Assembly: GCA_022749755.1 (NCBI GenBank)
Contig: CM040449.1
Coordinates: 1,426,001-1,490,000, forward strand
Length of the DNA: 64,000 nt
Direction: 5' to 3'
Origin: Azadirachta indica
Lineage: Eukaryota; Streptophyta; Magnoliopsida; Sapindales; Meliaceae
Positions 22,680 through 37,879 of the stretch are shown here, piece after piece. The first letter of the stretch is position 1, and every line of letters starts with the position of its first letter. A program made the position numbers and the translations under genes. The notes beneath the pieces are model-generated. The model saw nothing but the letters and a program-made list of their open reading frames with translations. It was not told the origin of the DNA and did not search any database.

Positions 22680-25420
22680 GTTATGGTTTCTCAAGCAACT
22701 ATGGTCACTAATGAGAAAAAATATTGGATTATTGATTTTAAGCACATGCATGAGAATCAAAACTGATTTTATGAGTGAAGTAGAGGAATATGTTTTCCTT
22801 TGAGATTCTCACTCTACTCCTATTGTGGCAAAAGAAAAAGTTCTACTCAAGTTAACTTCTAGAAAGATTATTTACTTAAGTATTATACTTCATGTTCTAA
22901 ATATAAGATACAATTTAATGTCACATTTGTTCTTAGAAAAGAAAATGTAAAAGTCTTTTTTGAGGGAGACAAGATTGTGATGTCCAAGAATGGATTGTTC
23001 ATTGGAAAAGGATATTGTTCCAATGATTTGTTCAAGCTTAATATACTCGACACAATTATTAATAAAAATGCTTCTACTTTTGCTTATATTGTCGCCTCCT
23101 TTGATTTAGGGCATGGTAGGTTAGGCTATGTAAATTTTTCTTATTTGAAGAAAATTAAAAGAGATGGTTTAACAAATATTGATGTTTCAAACATCAATAA
23201 ATGTGATACGTGTGTTGAATCAAAATTCATCAAGAAAACAAATAAATCTATTATGCATAGAGAAATTGAATTACTTAATTTAATTCATAGTGATCTTGGT
23301 GATCTTAAAAAAACAATAACTAGAGGAGGCAAAAAGTTTTATATAATCTTTATTAATGATTTCTCAAGATATAAAAAATTTTATTTATTCAGAAATAAAG
23401 ATGAAACATTTGAAAAGTTCTTAATTTATCAAAATGAAGTTGATTTACTTGAGATCTGACAAAAGCGGTGAATATGAGTCTAATATACTTGATGAATTTT
23501 GTGAAAATCTTGGTATAATACATAAAATTACACCTTCTTATTTTCTAAAATCAAATGGAGTAGTTGAAAGAAAAAGTAGAACTTTAAAAGAAATGATAAA
23601 TTCTCTATTACTAAGTTCTGGAGCACTATGGTATCGTAGGGGGTAATTTTAACTACTTGTCGCCTATAAAATAGAATATCTTATAAGAAAACTTAAGAAA
23701 AAAACCTTATTAGTTATAAAAAGGTCATAAACCAAATCGAACATATCTCAAAGTGTACGGGTGTTTAGCAAAGATCTTTATTATAAATCCTAAAAGGAGT
23801 CTAATAGGACCTAAATGGTTGATTGTATCTTATGGGGTATATTCAAGATAGTGTTGCATACAGATTCTTGATTTTTGAAGATAAAGAAAAAAAAATATTT
23901 GATGCAAACATTATTATATAGTCTAAGGCTGCAGAATTGTTAGAGAATATTTTTCTTAAGAAAAATACTGTCAATTCTCAAAGTAATAATCAAATAATCC
24001 AAAATGATTTTCATGAAGATCCTCCTGAGAGTTCAAATATTGAACTAACAAGAAGTAAGAGAATGAGAAAAACTACTAATTTTGGCAGTAATTTTTATGT
24101 CTTTATAGTTGAAAATGACCCTCATACATATAAAAAAGCTATGACTTCTCTTAATGCTCCCTTTTAGAAAGAAGTAATAAACAATGAGTTAGACTCAATT
24201 ATGAGTAATCATGAATAGAAAATAGTTGATTTAAGAAAAAAATAAAAACTAATGGGTTTATTAATAAATATAAGGCAAGATTAGTTGCCAAGGCTTATAT
24301 TTAAAAGAAAGATATAGATTATTTTGATTCCTATGCTTATATAACCAGAATAGCATTTATTAGAGTTTTGATTGCTTTGGCATTAGTGTATAGTTTTTTT
24401 ATACATCAAATGGTTGTTAAAATAGTATTTTTGAATAATGACGTGAATGAAGAAATATATATGACACAACTAGAAGATTGTATAGTTTTAGGTTCTAAGT
24501 ATAAGATTTGTAAACTAGTGAAATCCTTATATAGATTAAAACAAGCACCAAAACAGTGACATGAAAAATTTGATCAGGTTTCACTATCAAATGGCTATTT
24601 GATCAATCATTCAGATAAGTATGTTTATTTTAAATCATTTGATTCTAATAATTTTATGATAATTTGTTTTATGTTAATGACATTTTTATTTTAATTCCCA
24701 GTACAAAAGTGATAAATAAGACTAAAAATTTTCTTAATTCTAATTTTGATATGAAAAATATTGGAAAAGCAAGTCTTATTCTTGGGATCAAGGTAATAAA
24801 AAATTGTAATGGTCTTATGTTATCATAAGAACACTATGTAGAAATATTTTAGAAGAAGTTTGGATATTTTGAGTGTAAACCAGTATCAGCTCCTTACATA
24901 CAAATAATCAACTTAAGAAAAATTATGAACTTAGTGTTAGTCAAACAAAAGATGCCCAAATAATTGGTAGTCTTATGTACTTGATGAACAGTACAAGACC
25001 AATGCATATGCAATTGGTAAACCATGTAGACATACTTAAAATCCTAGTAAGGATTATTAGACTGCTTTAGATAGAGTTGTAAGGTACTTAAAAGGTACAT
25101 TAAATTTTGGGATTTTATTTGCTAGAGATCTACAAATGTTAGAAGGATTTAGAGATGCAAATTGGATATCTAAATTCAATGATATTAAATCCACTAGTGG
25201 ATATATTTTTACACTTGCTAGCGGAGTTGTTTTTGGAAATCTTCAAGCAAACTTGTATAGCTCATTCAACCATAGAATTCGAGCTAATTGCCTTATAGAA
25301 GGCTTGTATAGAAGTTGAGTGGCTAAGAAACTTCTTAACTGATGTTCTCATTAATAATCGTCTTCCTATGTCAATCTCAATACATTGTAATTGTCAAGCT
25401 GCTATAGTTAAAGCTAAGAG
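22680..25420 (+). pseudogene. Copia pol (integrase, RT, RNase H; broken)
   Basis: Remnants in order: GAG-pre-integrase HGRLGYVNF (23110-23140); zinc-binding CDTCVESK; integrase core with HSDLGD and, after a frameshift near 23440, LRSDKSGEYES and VVERKSRTLKEM; RT with FLNNDVNEEIYM and SLYRLKQAPKQ (to about 24558) and a YVND-like catalytic box near 24670; RNase H DANWISKFNDIKSTSGYIF (25150-25215). The gap near 23640-23930 is rearranged. Multiple stops and frameshifts; no protease domain could be traced. Confidence 0.88.
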
Positions 25421-26188
25421 CAAGATATACAATGAAAAAAGTAAAAACATATATATAAGACATAGATTATTAAACAACTATTGGAATATGATGTTGTAAG
25501 CTAAATTTTGTCAGATCAGAGTTGAATTTGGCTGATCCTTTGACTAAACCACTAAATAGATGGTTAGTACAAATGTTGAGGAGATAAGACTTCTGCGTAG
25601 AATATAAGACAAAAGTGATAGGAAACCCACCTATGTGATTAGAGATCTCATGAAATAAGTTCATAGGGGTAATAACAAGTCACTTATTGTCTTGATGTTC
25701 TATTGTCTATAATAAATGAGTCTTACCTATGACTAAATAGTAAATACTACAGTGATATGAGTTTTAAACTCTTAATGAACTATATAGCCTAAAAATTGTA
25801 TAGTGACATGTTTAAGTTATAGGACATGCTTGATGAAGGGTTCACGTAAATGAGTGTGGAATTTGGTTGATTCCTATGAGAGTTGGGCAAATATGTCTAA
25901 AGCACTCATGATTACCCAGAAAGTACAGGGCCATGAAAGCACCAAACTACAAGATAGCGGAAGGAATAAGATTAAACTTAATGTGAGTAATTAGTTCACT
26001 GATTCACATCAAAAGAGTTATGGTGCATATAAACTAATTACATTTCACCTAGTTTTTGTAAGACACAATTAATCTGCTCAATGATTGGTTTATAGCCTGA
26101 TAAGTACCAGTTCATTTGCATTAAATTTATTATCAAATGGTGATGCATAATAGTCCTATATTTTTTTATTTTGAAATATGTATGGGAT

Positions 26189-26772
26189 TGTTGTATTTGT
26201 TTGTTGCATTTCAAAATATTAAATATCCAACGTTGGACTTTTATTTTTGGTTTTTGCTTATTTAATTTTTATTTAAATTATGAATTTAAAATTAAATAAG
26301 ATATAGTTGAGAGATGTTTATAAGCCGTTAAGAGATGTTGGATGGTTATAAGCAGTTATAAGCTATTGAGAAATAGTTGAGTCGCCTTTTGAAAATCAAA
26401 CAGCATAATCGTCTTAACTTCTTGTGTCAAGAGGTGTTAAAATTGTTGAGGTGACTGTCTGAATGAATAACTGTTGCCTATAAATACCTACCATAGGTAG
26501 AGGTATAATTCATTCATTATTCACTCTCCTCGCTTTATCTCTAAAAAATTCTTGCCTACCAAAATCACCAAAATGTTTGTCTTGTTCCTTTCATCCGCTT
26601 GTTCTACTATTGATTTGGAGTGCAGCCTTTAGCAACATCGTCATTGTATCTTGGGGCCATACTTCCATCTCACTTTTCTGCAATAAGATACTATTATAAA
26701 GGGAGAGAAATAGCTTTCAGCATCCTGCTGCTGTGATACAATAAGAAGAATTCTCGAAGTTTTCAACAAAAA
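26189..26772 (+). repeat. Copia 3' LTR
   Basis: Matches the 5' LTR, with the same TATA box TATAAATAC. It carries an extra ~70 bp between AAATAAGATA and GTTGAGTCG made of repeated AGAGATGTT and GTTATAAGC words, absent from the 5' LTR. Confidence 0.8.
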
Positions 26773-28007
26773 ATGCAGGGATCGCAACTCAAATCATAAT
26801 ATATTATATAATATTAATTAATCTAATTTTATTTTTGTAATATTATGTAAAAGTATTTCGTCATCTTTTTTTTGTCCTTTCTTTTTCTAGAATTTTGTCA
26901 TCAGTGATGTAAACATTAAACTTACTCATTGAAATAGAGTATTAAGGCTATGCAACTTCAAAACAATGAAGTCTGTGGTGGACCCAAAAATTGTTATTTG
27001 AAAGTCATAATCTTAGCTATTTTAACTAGACTTGAATAAAGTGTAAAATGTGGTGAGAAAAATAAAATTATATTTAAGCCAAATCAAATCAAATAGATAA
27101 TAAAATAAAATTTTGAGTAAAATCGTTTTGGTTTAATTTGATTCTTAGGATGAATATTTTAGTGTTTTTGCACTTTTAGCAAAATTTTTAGGAAGAATAA
27201 AATTCTATTTATTAAAATATGCGTTATAATTAACAATTATTAAGAATAAACACATTTGTCCCCTTAAGTTATATCAACTAGGGTTTCTTTATTTTTCTAT
27301 TTGAAAATTGATAGATCCTAAATAATATATACATTTTAATGATTTTAAATAATATATTTATTTTTTATTTATCATGTTAAAATATACATATACAAAAATT
27401 AATAATTTCATGTATCATATCCTTATAAATAATTAAAATAAAATTTATGCATTAGATAAAATTTATTTTTATAAAAATATTTTAATTCAATATAATTTGA
27501 AAATTTATTCAAATTTCAGATTTTAGGGTTAAGTTAAAAATTTTAACTTAACATATAATTACTAATTATTTAGTGTCGAGTCAGAAAACAAACATATTTA
27601 AAACTTTTGAATGATTGAAACTAACTTAAATATATTCATACTTTAAACTAAAAAATAAACATGAACTATAACATTATTCTTTTTTCTCTTTTTTTCCTCT
27701 TTGTTTTTATTTCGTTTCATTTTTACTTAAAATTTTAAATTTTAGAATAAAAAATTATTTTTGTGTAAGTTGGCAGGGAGTAAGGAAAAACAAAGAAGAG
27801 AAAGAAAATTATCTTTCTCAAAATAAGTAGCCACAAGTTAAAAGTCTACTAATCTATCTACTACAATTACATTTGCAATAGGTAAGTCTTTAGTCGATTG
27901 TCAATGCAATCATTTGCCCTAATATTTTTAATATTGATATAAAATTGAAGAGTTTATCTTTATCTAACCTGGTATTAATGTTCATTATCAAAGTACAAAA
28001 TGCATGC

Positions 28008-28200
28008 CATCAAGGCCTTGGTCTAGTGATGAAGGAAGGGAGTGTGTTCAAACCATATCAAATGCAGAATCACTCACAAATATTGTTAGTGTCTCACCAG
28101 TAGCTTGGATAGAATTCCTTCTAAGTGCAAGGTAACATAAAAATATTGTGAGTGTTGATGCCAAATTTTTTCAGCCTCATACCCAACAACAATTTATCAA
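28008..28200 (+). mobile_element. Probable tRNA-derived SINE
   Basis: A pol III A-box-like TTGGTCTAGTGATGAAGG at about 28018 and a B-box-like GTGTTCAAACCATATC at about 28050 are spaced as in a tRNA promoter, with no foldable tRNA around them. This is the usual head of plant SINEs. The 3' end is not defined. Confidence 0.45.
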
Positions 28201-28739
28201 TTCTTTCTCCTAGTCCTAGAGCTAAGATCGACCTGCAAAACTAATAACGATAAGGAGAAAGCTGAATTTTTATGTTTAAATAAATGTTAGATAAAATTTT
28301 GACAGAGTTTTGGTATATTCTTAGAGATTGTGTATCTTTTCACACGTTTTACCTTTTATTCGTATTGAATTTTTATGAGCAACAATCGTATTTTTTTAAT
28401 TGAAAATCTTTAATTTGGATTCATAACCGTGCACTTATGGACAATTATTATTTGATTCTCTCAGCAGTTACGATTTTGTCCCTTGTGCATTATTCTTCTT
28501 CATTTATAACCTCACCAAAGAGTTCACATCTTTTGTTACTAAATTGAACTTATTGTCTTAGGTAAATTCCCTAAGTTGCTATCAAAAGTTTGCTACCCAA
28601 ATGTTAGTGAATTTGACTTGCACTGTTGAATTGCTTATGTTGGCTAGAACCACATCAAGAATGATTTATAAACGACCAACCCTTTCTTTCAAATTGTGTC
28701 TCGAAAAATTGTACTAAAATAAGAAATGTATAAAAGATA

Positions 28740-28990
28740 AAGGTTCTAGATATCACCAAGTAAATGTAACTCTAATACCAAGTTGTCATGCCCCCATTTA
28801 AGGGTCAACCATTTAATTTTTCCTTCGCTCACACCTAACTATTTTCATTAGAATAATAACTCTAATCACGAACAAATGTGTTCGGAATTTTAGAGTATGT
28901 AACTGTAATATCTATCTTTATTCATAATAGCTAAAACTGTTTTACACAGGGGGTAATAAAATATTTTTTGTCTCTAAACTTTATTAAATC
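28740..28990 (-). mobile_element. LTR-retrotransposon relic (LTR end plus primer-binding site)
   Basis: Read on the minus strand, GGGGGCATGACAAC is followed by TTGGTATTAGAGTT. This resembles an LTR end followed by a primer-binding site for initiator tRNA-Met (TGGTATCAGAGC). The LTR part would extend to the right; no coding domain is recognisable to the left. Old and truncated. Confidence 0.4.
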
Positions 28991-31003
28991 AATAAATCAG
29001 AATATAATTTAAATCAAATGCATTAGTTTTATCTATGTAGCAACAACGAGCCGTATAAAATTAAAAAGACAACTACACTAAATGACTATTTTTTTAAGAT
29101 TACCAAACTATGTACTGATTTATTTTTTAAAAAACATTGAGGCACGAAATTATTATTTCCCTTAATTTCAAATAATTGTTGAACTTTGTCGTTGACAATT
29201 TTAAATTCCCTATAATTGCTGAATTTTGACTATATTCAAACACACTGTATAATACCATTCAAGCGTTATTATTTTGGATCTATTTTAATAATAGTTTGTT
29301 TATCTATTAAGATCATTGTCTCGAAGTCTCGTTGACTCGTTACATGTTTAGACAATAAATTTATAAATACAATTTAATTTTTTTTAACATATAAGAACTT
29401 AAAGAGAAATTATACTCCCGAATTTTAAGTTTGTGTGAAATACCCATAATATTTAAATAAACATTAAGATACCCTCTGATTTTATATGTTACATTTGAGA
29501 TGATTATTCTTATAATAAATAAATTATTTTATCTCTCAAATATTAAAAGACAAATAAAATAATTATATTATATTTATTTTTATTTTTATAATAACTAATA
29601 TAATCTTATTTTAACATTTAAATATAAAAGTTGTCTATATATTTCTACTGTTATTTTTTAATACAAATTTGCTAGTCTTCCAATACAAATTTGTTGTCAA
29701 TTTTTTATAAATCCAGTCTCATTTAAATTTTCTAAGCTAGAACTATAAGTGGACAAAAAATTTTGATTTCTAAAACTTAGAATTGGAATCTAATCTTGTT
29801 TGGGTTTTGGTTTTGGTTTGATTTTTCAGATTTTAATTTTTAATGCCTAATCTTACATCAGATGTCTACTTCGAGTTTAAATATTTATCCTTAAATTTGA
29901 AAACTCCACATTTTAAGTGGGAAAGTTCTATTGTTGTCTTAACGGGTGTCTATCATTAAATCAGAGAAGTATTTGCCCGCTCAAGGTGGGAATCTATTTA
30001 TGCAAAGGGGTGGGGAGCCCCACTTCTTTTAAGTTGGAGAGTCTTACCTTTGTTATGATTCGAATAGACTCTTTTTATGTAGAGGGAGTGTCTTATTACC
30101 ACCAAACGAAAGGCTTGGTGGCCATTTATTCCCTTAAAATTGTTGAAATTACATCTTACGTACATATCCAATTACATAAATAAAACTAGAAACAAATCAC
30201 CAATTCTTTAAAATTATATATAATCTCATATCATTTATAAATGGTTAGATTTATATATTTTAGATAGTTAAAAATTAAATTTGATATATTTAATTAGTAC
30301 ATAATTAATATACTATTATAATTAATGCACATATTACATTTAATTTTTACTGTCAAAAATATATATTCTAACAGTTTATAAATAATATAAAAGAATATGT
30401 ATAATATTATAAAGATATTAATCCTTCCTCAACTCAATTTAATTTTTATCAATAGAACTTAAAAAAAAATTACTTATTAATTTGTACAAAATAGAGAGAA
30501 TGCTCATTATTTCTTATTTTTTGAGTTAATTTTCTATTATTTTTTATATTTTTTTAATATTTTATCACCTTCATGAATTTTGATTTTATTTTTTAATATT
30601 TTAAATATTTTTTTATTTTATTATTTTTAAATTAATTAAATTAAAAAAAAAATAAAATAAAAAAAATATGAGATATTAAAAAATATCTTAAAAAAAATAA
30701 TAAAATATTATCTTAAAAATAATTCACATTCTCCCTGTAAACTAATATACATAATTGCACTACAATAATGATGAATATTCGATTGTGCTGCAATAAAAAA
30801 TGACGAGGACTGTATTCGAGGCAATCAAATCCATACAAATAAGTGCAGACAAACAAAATAAAATAAAATAAAATAAAAAAGCAAAGATACAGCAAATCTT
30901 TCATATACAAATGAAATTCCTTCTCACTGGCCCCCACGAGTGGGGTACCAGTACTACCTGTACTACTCGTATAATTGACTGAACCCTATGGGACCCATCA
31001 TAA

Positions 31004-32116
<1,113 letters not shown>

Positions 32117-35100
32117 ATAATTCCAACCCTTTTCACAATTAATTAATTGTCGTTTCATAATTCCAAGCTCTTTTATTTTTTGTGATTGTCAATGTGTTCT
32201 TGTTGCTTCAGAAAAGCTAGTAACTTAATTAGTAGTGTTGCTTTTGATGTTCAAAATCAAATGCAGAAAATTGTAATGAATATGGGATTTTCGAGTAGGT
32301 AAAGTTGGATTTAACATTCTCCAATTAAATCTATGTTGTTGACAGATAATTTGGCTTGTTCAATATATGCTCAGTTCACACCTTATCTTGATTTCTTTTC
32401 CATGGGAAATTAATTTTGTCATTTTTATTTATTTATTTATTCTTTTAATATTTCAAAATATACCATATTTACATCATGTGTTTACTGAAAGTCTGGATAT
32501 GATACTTATAGAATTGAAAAAATTAATTTTAAGTGTATAAATAAAAGAGACAACCACAGTCATTTGAGTTATGAACTCACCTCATACCTTCACTTTTCCC
32601 TAAAGTTTCTCTTTATTAATAAAATAACTTAATTTTGGTTATTTTTATTACTATAATTTAGTGTGTTAATATTTCTCTTACAATCTTAGAGATTTTTTTT
32701 CTTAATATTTAATTAGCTAAAATTTTTATTATTTTTTTTAGCCTAACAATTTTAATACATTTTTTTTTTATTAGTTAAAAAGCCAAATTATTTTATTTTT
32801 TGTTTAAATCTGAAAAATATAACTAATTTTTATTATATATTTTTTAAAAAGGATATTTATAAAAATACATTTTAGTAAAAGAATGAACAAGTAAACTATT
32901 CAAATTGAGAGATTTAGGTTCATTTAGAAGTAAGTAAAAAAAGATAGAACAAATGCTGAATCTAATATACCATTTTTAAAATACTTCTCAAATATGTATT
33001 TTTACTTGACTCCTTATTATTTGCAAAAATTTTCACTTAATTAACTAGAGATTTTAAAATTAGGCATTTAGTTTCTTAAAATTTTGAAAAAATTACTAAA
33101 AGTTTATTAACATTTAATTATAATTTAAGTTTGGAATATTATACTTTACTCTCAACTTTTGCTTATAAAGTAACTTACCCCTGAGTTTTTAGCATGTATG
33201 AGATACTTTCTAAATTTAAAGAGATATGAAGATACTTGAATTTAGTAAAAATAAGAAAATATCCCTTAAATGACTATTATTATCATAAATTGACTAATTT
33301 AGCACTTAACTATTGGAAGACATATAAAATATTCATATTGTCTTTATTTTTATTTTGTAACAACTAATATAATTTTATTATAATATTCAAATTTACATGT
33401 TATAATAATATTTTGACACTTAATTATGTTTTCTTTCAAATTTACAACTAATTTTTTTTTATAATATTACTTATACATAATTTTTGAAATAGGTCATTTA
33501 ATTAAAATAGTTTGTGATTTAAAAAGTTTTAACAAATTTTGATAACAAATTTTATACTTTGTGACAAAATTTTACAATTAATATTGTTTTTTATGTTATT
33601 ATTATAAAAATGATGTCTTTTTTTTTTTTAAATTTGCAAAAAATCAAAACCTTTAAAAACTAAACCAGAGTAGATCGGAATCGAGTGGTTCAATTTGACT
33701 TAAATAATATTTGATCTAATTCTTGTCCGATTTTAGTTTTTAATTTAGTCCAATCTGATCCTAAAAAATAAAAACTTGAATTTTTTAATTCTGTATGGTT
33801 TTGGAGAAATTCAAATCGAAATGAAGCATACTCAGCTGTAACCTGATGTAAATATCAAAAGAGCTAGCAACGTATACATTACAAGGGATCAAACAGAAAA
33901 TAATGAAAACTATAGAGGCTAAAGCATAAAAAACTTATTTTACAGGGTCAAATAATAATATAATTCTTATTATTTAAATAATTTGTTTTTCCTTAGATTA
34001 GGGACTAGGGCAACTTCTAATCTTGGCATGTGTCTGCCCTAAAGTCAATCATCTACAATAATGTAAAAACTTAAGTAAAAAATTGAAATAGTTAATCCTA
34101 AATATATATAAAATTAAAAATTTTGAAATTGTTTCTCATTTTAAACATTATATATATTTATATATATATAATTTGACCCCAAAAAAAAAACAATTTTATA
34201 TATTGTCATTTTTTACAGCATATTTTGAATTTCTTGCTTGTTTGCTTGCTTTCACACAATGATGTTTAGGTTTTAAAGTAAATTGATTTAGTGTTGAGTA
34301 CATATATATGATTGAGTTGTGGTTGACAATGACGATGATGATGAAGCTAATTGTACTTCTTCAATCAACTACTCTCTCTTTCTTTCTAAAACAGTGTTTG
34401 TGTTTCATTCAGGTGTGTGTAGTAAAGGAAAAATTGCAAATTATTAATTCAACAAGCGCTTGAGATGATGATGAGTTTATGAAACAAATTTTCATTAATA
34501 AAATTACGAAAGTCCTTTAAATGTTTTTCAACTAATTAAAATTATTAGTCAAATTGATAGTATTTAGACTAAACTATTTTTTTGAAAAAATATATTTTAA
34601 AATCATCCATGCAAAATTGAGAATTGTTTAGATCATATCATGCATGTTACCAAGGTCATAACTTAGGCTTTTACTCTCCGATTATAGGGTAAGATTTCAA
34701 GTCTCATACTATTTGAACAAATTACTGAAGTGCATCACAACTACAATAATTAATATTAGCTATATTATTGTCTCAAATTTTAATAGTATTCTTTAATAAT
34801 TTTTCATCATTTATATTACAAGAAAAAGTAGATAATTATTGGATAAAATATGTAATCAAATTAACTTTGTATGAGTTTGATAAAAAAATAAATTCTTAAA
34901 CTTAAGATAAGTTGTTTTGATGGTTAACATTTTAATTTTTGCAAGAACGATGCTAGCATCAGTTAAAAGTGTCTTTACCTAAGGTGTATAGGGAAAAGGA
35001 TTCTCAAGTTCTTAAAATACAGCGTCATATATGCATTTTATTCCTAATAATTTAAAAATTATTAATTTAATTCCCAATTTGTTAGATAAATCGTGTTACC

Positions 35101-36474
35101 TTTTCATCATGTAATGATTATATTATACATCACATGCTAAGTCTCATTCTTTTATCTATTAAGAAGTTAATGATTATTCATATCTATTACCTTCACACTA
35201 AATAAGAGTTTGATCCAACGCTTTTATCCTTATTGACCCTAATTCGACAATAAAAGTATATAGATTTTTTTTCAATAAGTGTATAACTTTGTCTGTAAAT
35301 ACTGTATATTTTATTCCATACATAAATGAATTTTCTTTTCTATGCGTCTGAGTCACAACAGAGTACTAGTTTTTACTGTTCATAAATTATGGTATAAACA
35401 AACTACACAATAAGCATATCCTTAATGTTTAACCTACTAGACTAATTAGTTCCAACAATTTTAAGAATATTCATTAAGATCTTAATTTATTAGAAAATAG
35501 GAATTAAACTTCTATACAATAATAGTTATTTAGTAAAAATAATGACCAAACTTTTAAAAATTGGTAAAATACAATATATTTATTTCGAATACATTAATAA
35601 AATAAATAATAATATTATTTAACAGAACATTGATAATATAATATTTATACAATACACGTAAATATATTTATCTTATTATTTTATTTATATTCTGGCTATA
35701 TAAAAATATAATTATTCAAATTCTAATACAATTATAAATATTGTATTATAATATATTGTAAAATAAAATATATTTATATTTCAGGTATAATTATTAATAA
35801 ATATTTTATTATCAATATTTCTTATTATTATATTTATTTTTAGTTAGGAGTTTAAAAAATAATTTCTCTTAATTGTCATTAAAAAAAAAGATTAAAATTA
35901 TTATTTTTTAATAAATTAGAATTTTAATGAATATTTTTAAAACTACCTGAACTAATTAGTTCAATAGGTTAAACCTTAATCACCTGTTTATCATTTTTTC
36001 CTATACATGTCCTTTTCCTATATGAACTAAAAAGATATCAAACCACTTTACCTATTTTTTTTATAAATATCAAATAATCGTCAAATATTCTATAAGTTTG
36101 CACATTATTTCTAAATTGATATTTTCTGTCCTTTTTATATAATATCAATATTAAAGTACCTTAAAAATATAAAATAAAATATCTAAAAATGTATAACATA
36201 TTTTATTTTATAATTTTTTAAATTAATTTTATTTTTATTATTTAACTTTTCTCATAATTTAACTTTTTTTATCTTCCAATTTCTCCATAAGCCAAATTAA
36301 TCAAATAATTTAGATAAATTAATTCCAATAAATTAAAATTCCCTCTTATAAATTAAAATTTATCTACACACATTAATTATCACCATATTTAAATATATTA
36401 AATTTATAAATCAAATACATCTTATTTAAAATTAAAATAAAATAAGAGGCACAAGGGAAGGTTGCAAGTTGGTC
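32117..36474. other. TCP 3' UTR and long AT-rich intergenic region
   Basis: About the first 300 bp are the TCP 3' flank (see the matching relic at 14240). The rest is AT-rich with no gene. A less AT-rich patch near 34316-34440 has GATGATGATGA and CT-runs but no open frame of note. Confidence 0.55.
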
Positions 36475-36536
36475 ATTTGAGAGTCACATGACCGCTCGCA
36501 TGGCTATTTGGGAGTCACGTAATTGCTCAGATGGCC
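36475..36536. repeat. Two 31-bp tandem units
   Basis: 36475-36505 and 36506-36536 share ATTTGRGAGTCAC, TGACCGCTCGCATGG versus AATTGCTCAGATGG, and a final CYA. They lie 130 bp outside the left end of the transposon nest. Confidence 0.7.
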
Positions 36537-36666
36537 ATGGGTATAAGTTTCAATGGGTGTGTTTGCCCATATCTTACTTTAATTCTAGTTATGATATATT
36601 TGATATATTTCATTATTATGATGATTATGAATATTTACAAATGTTGATTTGTTGGAATAAATTATA

Positions 36667-36770
36667 GGGAAAACAGTCTATACCCTTCTTAGGTTTGGTC
36701 TAATTATCTAGTACCTCCCTACTTTTTTAAAAATTACCTATTACATCTAACCGTTCACCAAATTAACTAA
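36667..36770 (+). repeat. Left outer terminal inverted repeat
   Basis: Begins GGGAAAACAGTCTATACCC, a common opening for plant MULE ends, then GGTTTGGTCTAATTATC. It pairs with the reverse complement of 51432-51532. Confidence 0.8.
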
Positions 36771-37879
36771 AAAAAATCAATGTTCAGGGGCAAAATGGTA
36801 TTTGAACTATAAAAATATTAAAATTAAAAAAAAATCTCTAAAACGTGAGTAGAATTAGATTGTGTCAATAAAAAATCAAACCAAATCTTGAAGAAGGAAA
36901 AAGAACAAAGTTTAGTCAACGTTTTTTCTTATTCAACGCTTTGTATGGTCATCTTCCTCACAACTCTTTGGCACCATAACAAAAATAGTGTAACCTTCGT
37001 TGAAAATTGAGTATAGCAGATGTGCAACTTTTAGTTTGTATTCGAAAACATTAGTTGTCAAGAGCCTCAATTTGGTGTGAAAAAAAGGAAGCAGTGGAAG
37101 CGAAGGGCATAATAGAAGCAAAGAGCACATCGAAAATGAAGAGTTGGGTCATTTTGAACAAAGTAAGGGAAATCAAAGAATTATTTACCATGTAAGTTCC
37201 TTTGAAAACATTTTGCTACACCATGATATAAGTATTTAATGATTGAATGGTTGTTTAGGTGGAATGATATAGGTTTGGTTATTACGGGTAATGATAATGT
37301 AGGTTTTGTTAGATGTTGTTTATGTTGTGTTATATGTTTTGTTCATTTTTGGTGACTCTCTGTGGGAGATTTGGTTTCATGTGTTGGCAAAGGTTGCTTA
37401 GCTTGTAAATGTATGGGCCAAGTGTTGAACAATGGGTTTTTGCATTTGTAGAAAGTGTTTGTCAATAAAATAGGTATCTGTTGCGCATTTTTCGTGAATT
37501 TGTATAAAGGTATTTGTTGTTTCAAATGGTTTAAGAAATGAGTATTTAGATAAGGAATACAGGATTTTGTAGAAATATGCTTGAATGGGTTGTGTTTTGT
37601 GTTTTTTATAAGTTGTTAATATCATATTTGTTGCATGCTGATGATTTTAAAATGGTTTTAAAACTTTGCTTGCTGGAGGAATGGGTATTTGTGATAGTAT
37701 TTAATACCTTTTCATTCAACGAAAACACAAAGGTGTGACAAATCATTTTTGTATTCAACTATGGGTATTTGTATGGCTTGTTATGCGTGTGGAAGCAAAG
37801 TTATACTGTTCATTACATTTATTATTCATTTCTTTCTTATTTTGGCCTAGGGGATTTAAAGATGATGTAATTTACCTAA

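Larger units (their letters stand above)
21263..26772 (+). mobile_element. Ty1/Copia LTR retrotransposon, full-length but decayed
   Basis: Two similar LTRs (about 21263-21791 and 26189-26772) flank gag, integrase, reverse transcriptase and RNase H remnants in Copia order (integrase before RT). Every domain is broken by stops or frameshifts, so it cannot move on its own. The 3' LTR follows a weak GGGATTG tract; no clean primer-binding site or target duplication could be fixed. Ends are approximate because the LTRs have diverged. Confidence 0.9.
26773..30900. other. AT-rich intergenic region with transposon relics
   Basis: No gene seen. It contains a SINE-like stretch near 28008 and an LTR/primer-binding-site relic near 28778 (listed separately). 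An ORF of 88 codons at 29917-30183 has no recognisable domain. The last 600 bp before 30900 are almost pure A/T. Confidence 0.55.
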
